Source: Thermogutta sp. (lineage in GTDB: Bacteria; Planctomycetota; Planctomycetia; Pirellulales; Thermoguttaceae). From it: a DNA stretch of 7,515 nt. The notes under the pieces were generated by a model that did no database searches, was not told where the DNA came from, and saw nothing but the letters and a program-made list of their open reading frames with translations. A program made the position numbers and the translations under genes. The stretch lies in contig NZ_JACIYL010000145.1 of the NCBI RefSeq assembly GCF_014359955.1, positions 1 to 7,515 of the forward strand. The letters are read 5' to 3'. Positions 5,689-7,515 of the stretch are shown here, piece after piece; position 1 is the stretch's first letter, and each line of letters starts with the position of its first letter.

Positions 5689-7458
5689 TCAGACGGTCTT
5701 CTGAAGCACCCGGTTCTTTTCCACCACATCCGCCACCCGCCCGATGCTCCGCCGCCACTTCGCCAATCGGCCTTTGAGAGGCCTCTCCGAATAGATCACA
5801 ATCCTTTTGGCTCCCAGGCGTCCCGGCTTGGGATGGAGGGCCAGATGCCAATCCCAGTAGGTCGGTGGTTGTTCGTACAGGGCGTCCATGATCTGGAAAA
5901 CATCCTCCGTGGTGGGGAGGGAATCGGCCCCGGTGACGTCCAGCACCACCCAGAGGCTCGTATGGGGGTTCTCACCCACCACCCGCCGAACCCAGGGGAC
6001 GATTTCGGCCGACCGGTCCGCAAATTCCCGCGCCGTGATCCACAAGGTGTGAGCGATGTCAACCGTCTCCGGCGAGGGTGCGGGAGAAGCCTCATCGAGA
6101 TCGATTCTCCACACACTTCCCCCCTGGTTCACGCGCTCCGCGGAAAGCTCGTCGTTGGCGATGGGAAGCGGATCGAAATCGGTATGGAAGGCCTGTTCGG
6201 CCTCGGCCATCAACTGCTGGATTTCCTCTGCACGCAGCGATGGTGTGCTCAACACGTGGTAAGGCGGACGCGGCTGGAATTCGAGTCCCAGTTCCTCGCT
6301 CCGGCGACGGAACTCCGTGCCCGGCAGGACAGAAAGCCGAAAAACCTGGGGCTCGTGGTAGAGTCCGGAAGAAGTGAGGTATTCAATTCCCTGCCGCACT
6401 GTTTCGGCGGTATCTCCCGGCAGGCCGATGATCAAATCCACGCGGACGTGGATTCCCGCATCCATGAGCGCCTGAACACCCCGTTCAAACGCCGGGAGGT
6501 TGACCCGCCGGTGCATCAAATCCTGGGCGGTGCGTCCCACGGATTGCAGGCCGAGCTCAACTTCGACAAAGCCGGCCGATCGCATAAGCTGGGCCAGTTC
6601 GGGACGAATCCCTTCGGCTCGCAGTTCTCCCGAGTATGTGAAGCTGCCACGGGGATTTCCTTCCCGAAGTGTGTGGAGGAAATCCTCAAAATCTCGCCGC
6701 TGATTGAGTGTGGGATCGAGAAGAAACACTTCCGCCACGCCGCACTCTTCCGCCAGACGGAGGTTTTCCAGGATGACCTCGCGGGACATGTACGTGAGGC
6801 GGTCAAAGCTTTTAGGATAGAAACAAAAGCTACAGTGAAAGATGCATCCGCGAATGGATTCCAGCAGGAGCGTGTTGTGCCAGCGGGGGTCGATCATCCC
6901 GTCCAGATAGACACGGCCGACAGCGTCCAGTGAGCGCAACTGCGGGCGGGGTGGTCCAAAGCGAGAACGATGACGGTTCCAGGTTCCCGGAATGTCCGGT
7001 GCTTCAAGGGGGTGAATGAGCAATTGCGGCGAATCGGCAAGAACGGCAACGAGCTCCGCGAACGTCTCCTCACCTTCGCCCAGAACAGCCCAATCCACCG
7101 CCGGATGATTGAGAAACCACGCATTATCGGATGTTGCCTCCGGACCGCCCACGACAATGCGGGTTTGCGGTCGCAGTTCCTTGATCCGCTGGGCAAGCCA
7201 CAGAGACCGCTCGGCGTTCCAGACGTAGCAGGAAAAGCCGACGACATCCGGCTGTCGCTCGACAATGGCGCGAAGGAGCGCGGCATCGCCGGCCCGATCG
7301 GCAAGCGAGGGGGAGAGGATCTCGATTTCAGCCGGGAGCCGATGCACGCACTGCGCATAGTACTTCAGATACCCGGCGGCAAGGGGGACGTTTCCCCGCA
7401 CCGCTTCGGGCCCCAGGGGTGGGATCGGAAGTTGGACCAGAACAACGTGAAGTGGCAT
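5689..7458 (-). CDS. B12-binding-domain radical SAM protein of unknown substrate
   Basis: This 589-residue cytoplasmic enzyme belongs to the cobalamin-dependent type of radical SAM proteins. Residues 1 to about 145 match a B12-binding Rossmann domain: an initial strand HVVLVQLPIPP, then GNVPLAAGYLKYYAQ, VVGFSCYVW and VVGGPEAT. The DxHxxG motif that supplies a cobalt ligand in some B12 proteins is not seen, as is common in this class. The radical SAM core has the iron-sulfur motif CxxxCxxC (Cys205, Cys209, Cys212, in RGCIFHCSFCFYP), then SGELRAEG, VELGLQSVG and DLIIGLPGDT. About 160 residues at the C-terminus I cannot assign. Family members do methylations, ring rearrangements and other radical chemistry; the substrate here is unknown. 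ATG at 7458 is chosen because the B12 domain starts there. An in-frame TTG at 7494 would add 12 residues; neither has a clear Shine-Dalgarno. A 53-base gap to the Nudix gene makes co-transcription possible. Confidence 0.92.
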   Translation of the reverse strand: MPLHVVLVQLPIPPLGPEAVRGNVPLAAGYLKYYAQCVHRLPAEIEILSPSLADRAGDAALLRAIVERQPDVVGFSCYVWNAERSLWLAQRIKELRPQTRIVVGGPEATSDNAWFLNHPAVDWAVLGEGEETFAELVAVLADSPQLLIHPLEAPDIPGTWNRHRSRFGPPRPQLRSLDAVGRVYLDGMIDPRWHNTLLLESIRGCIFHCSFCFYPKSFDRLTYMSREVILENLRLAEECGVAEVFLLDPTLNQRRDFEDFLHTLREGNPRGSFTYSGELRAEGIRPELAQLMRSAGFVEVELGLQSVGRTAQDLMHRRVNLPAFERGVQALMDAGIHVRVDLIIGLPGDTAETVRQGIEYLTSSGLYHEPQVFRLSVLPGTEFRRRSEELGLEFQPRPPYHVLSTPSLRAEEIQQLMAEAEQAFHTDFDPLPIANDELSAERVNQGGSVWRIDLDEASPAPSPETVDIAHTLWITAREFADRSAEIVPWVRRVVGENPHTSLWVVLDVTGADSLPTTEDVFQIMDALYEQPPTYWDWHLALHPKPGRLGAKRIVIYSERPLKGRLAKWRRSIGRVADVVEKNRVLQKTV

Positions 7459-7515
7459 CCGGATCAAACTCGCTGGGCTGAGAGAGACTTCCAATAATGG
7501 ACCGAAAGGGCTTTA

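Noticed and set aside
5636..5851. 72-residue N-terminal extension of the Nudix protein, overlapping the radical SAM gene
   Set aside because: The extension is Gly/Ala-rich and non-homologous in appearance, and it would overlap 163 bases of a well-supported gene in another frame. The Nudix fold begins just after the ATG at 5635.
5833..6933. 366-codon plus-strand open frame opposite the radical SAM gene
   Set aside because: It is entirely antisense to a gene with an intact iron-sulfur motif and shows no domain of its own.

Overview
The window most likely comes from a planctomycete, probably related to the Pirellulales. The main clue is the largest gene. Its N-terminus is basic and ends in FEQMEARMLLSA, a variant of the LEPR-XLL type sequence found at the start of many very large planctomycete extracellular proteins. 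It is followed by SdrD B-like (Cna B-type) domains and FG-GAP/VCBS-like calcium-loop repeats, an architecture I associate with that phylum. The DNA is fairly GC-rich. Genus-level placement is not possible from the sequence alone.

All four genes I can support lie on the minus strand, so transcription runs from high to low coordinates. In that order they are: a B12-binding-domain radical SAM protein (7458-5689), a MutT-type Nudix hydrolase (5635-5195), a secreted seven-bladed WD40 propeller protein (4957-3911), and a 1250-residue secreted or surface protein made of SdrD B-like domains and FG-GAP-like repeats (3798-46). The window starts 45 bases beyond the stop of the last gene. It ends 57 bases upstream of the radical SAM start, so any promoter for that gene is mostly outside.

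The radical SAM and Nudix genes are 53 bases apart and could be co-transcribed. A 237-base gap separates the Nudix gene from the WD40 gene. It holds a perfect 15-bp palindrome overlapping a -35-like hexamer, plus a GC hairpin, so the WD40 gene may have its own promoter. A 112-base gap with a strong ribosome binding site precedes the giant gene. I see no convincing intrinsic terminator, RNA gene, mobile element, CRISPR array or riboswitch.

Functionally this looks like two loosely related pairs: two cytoplasmic enzymes (a cobalamin-type radical SAM enzyme of unknown substrate and a nucleotide-pool sanitiser), then two exported beta-rich proteins. I found no clear evidence of an undescribed multi-gene system. 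The points most worth a second look are in the giant protein: its altered export signal, its strictly 47-residue repeat with one 41-residue insertion, the atypical fifth SdrD-like unit, and an isolated cysteine pair. The unassigned C-terminal region of the radical SAM protein and the palindrome upstream of the WD40 gene also merit attention.
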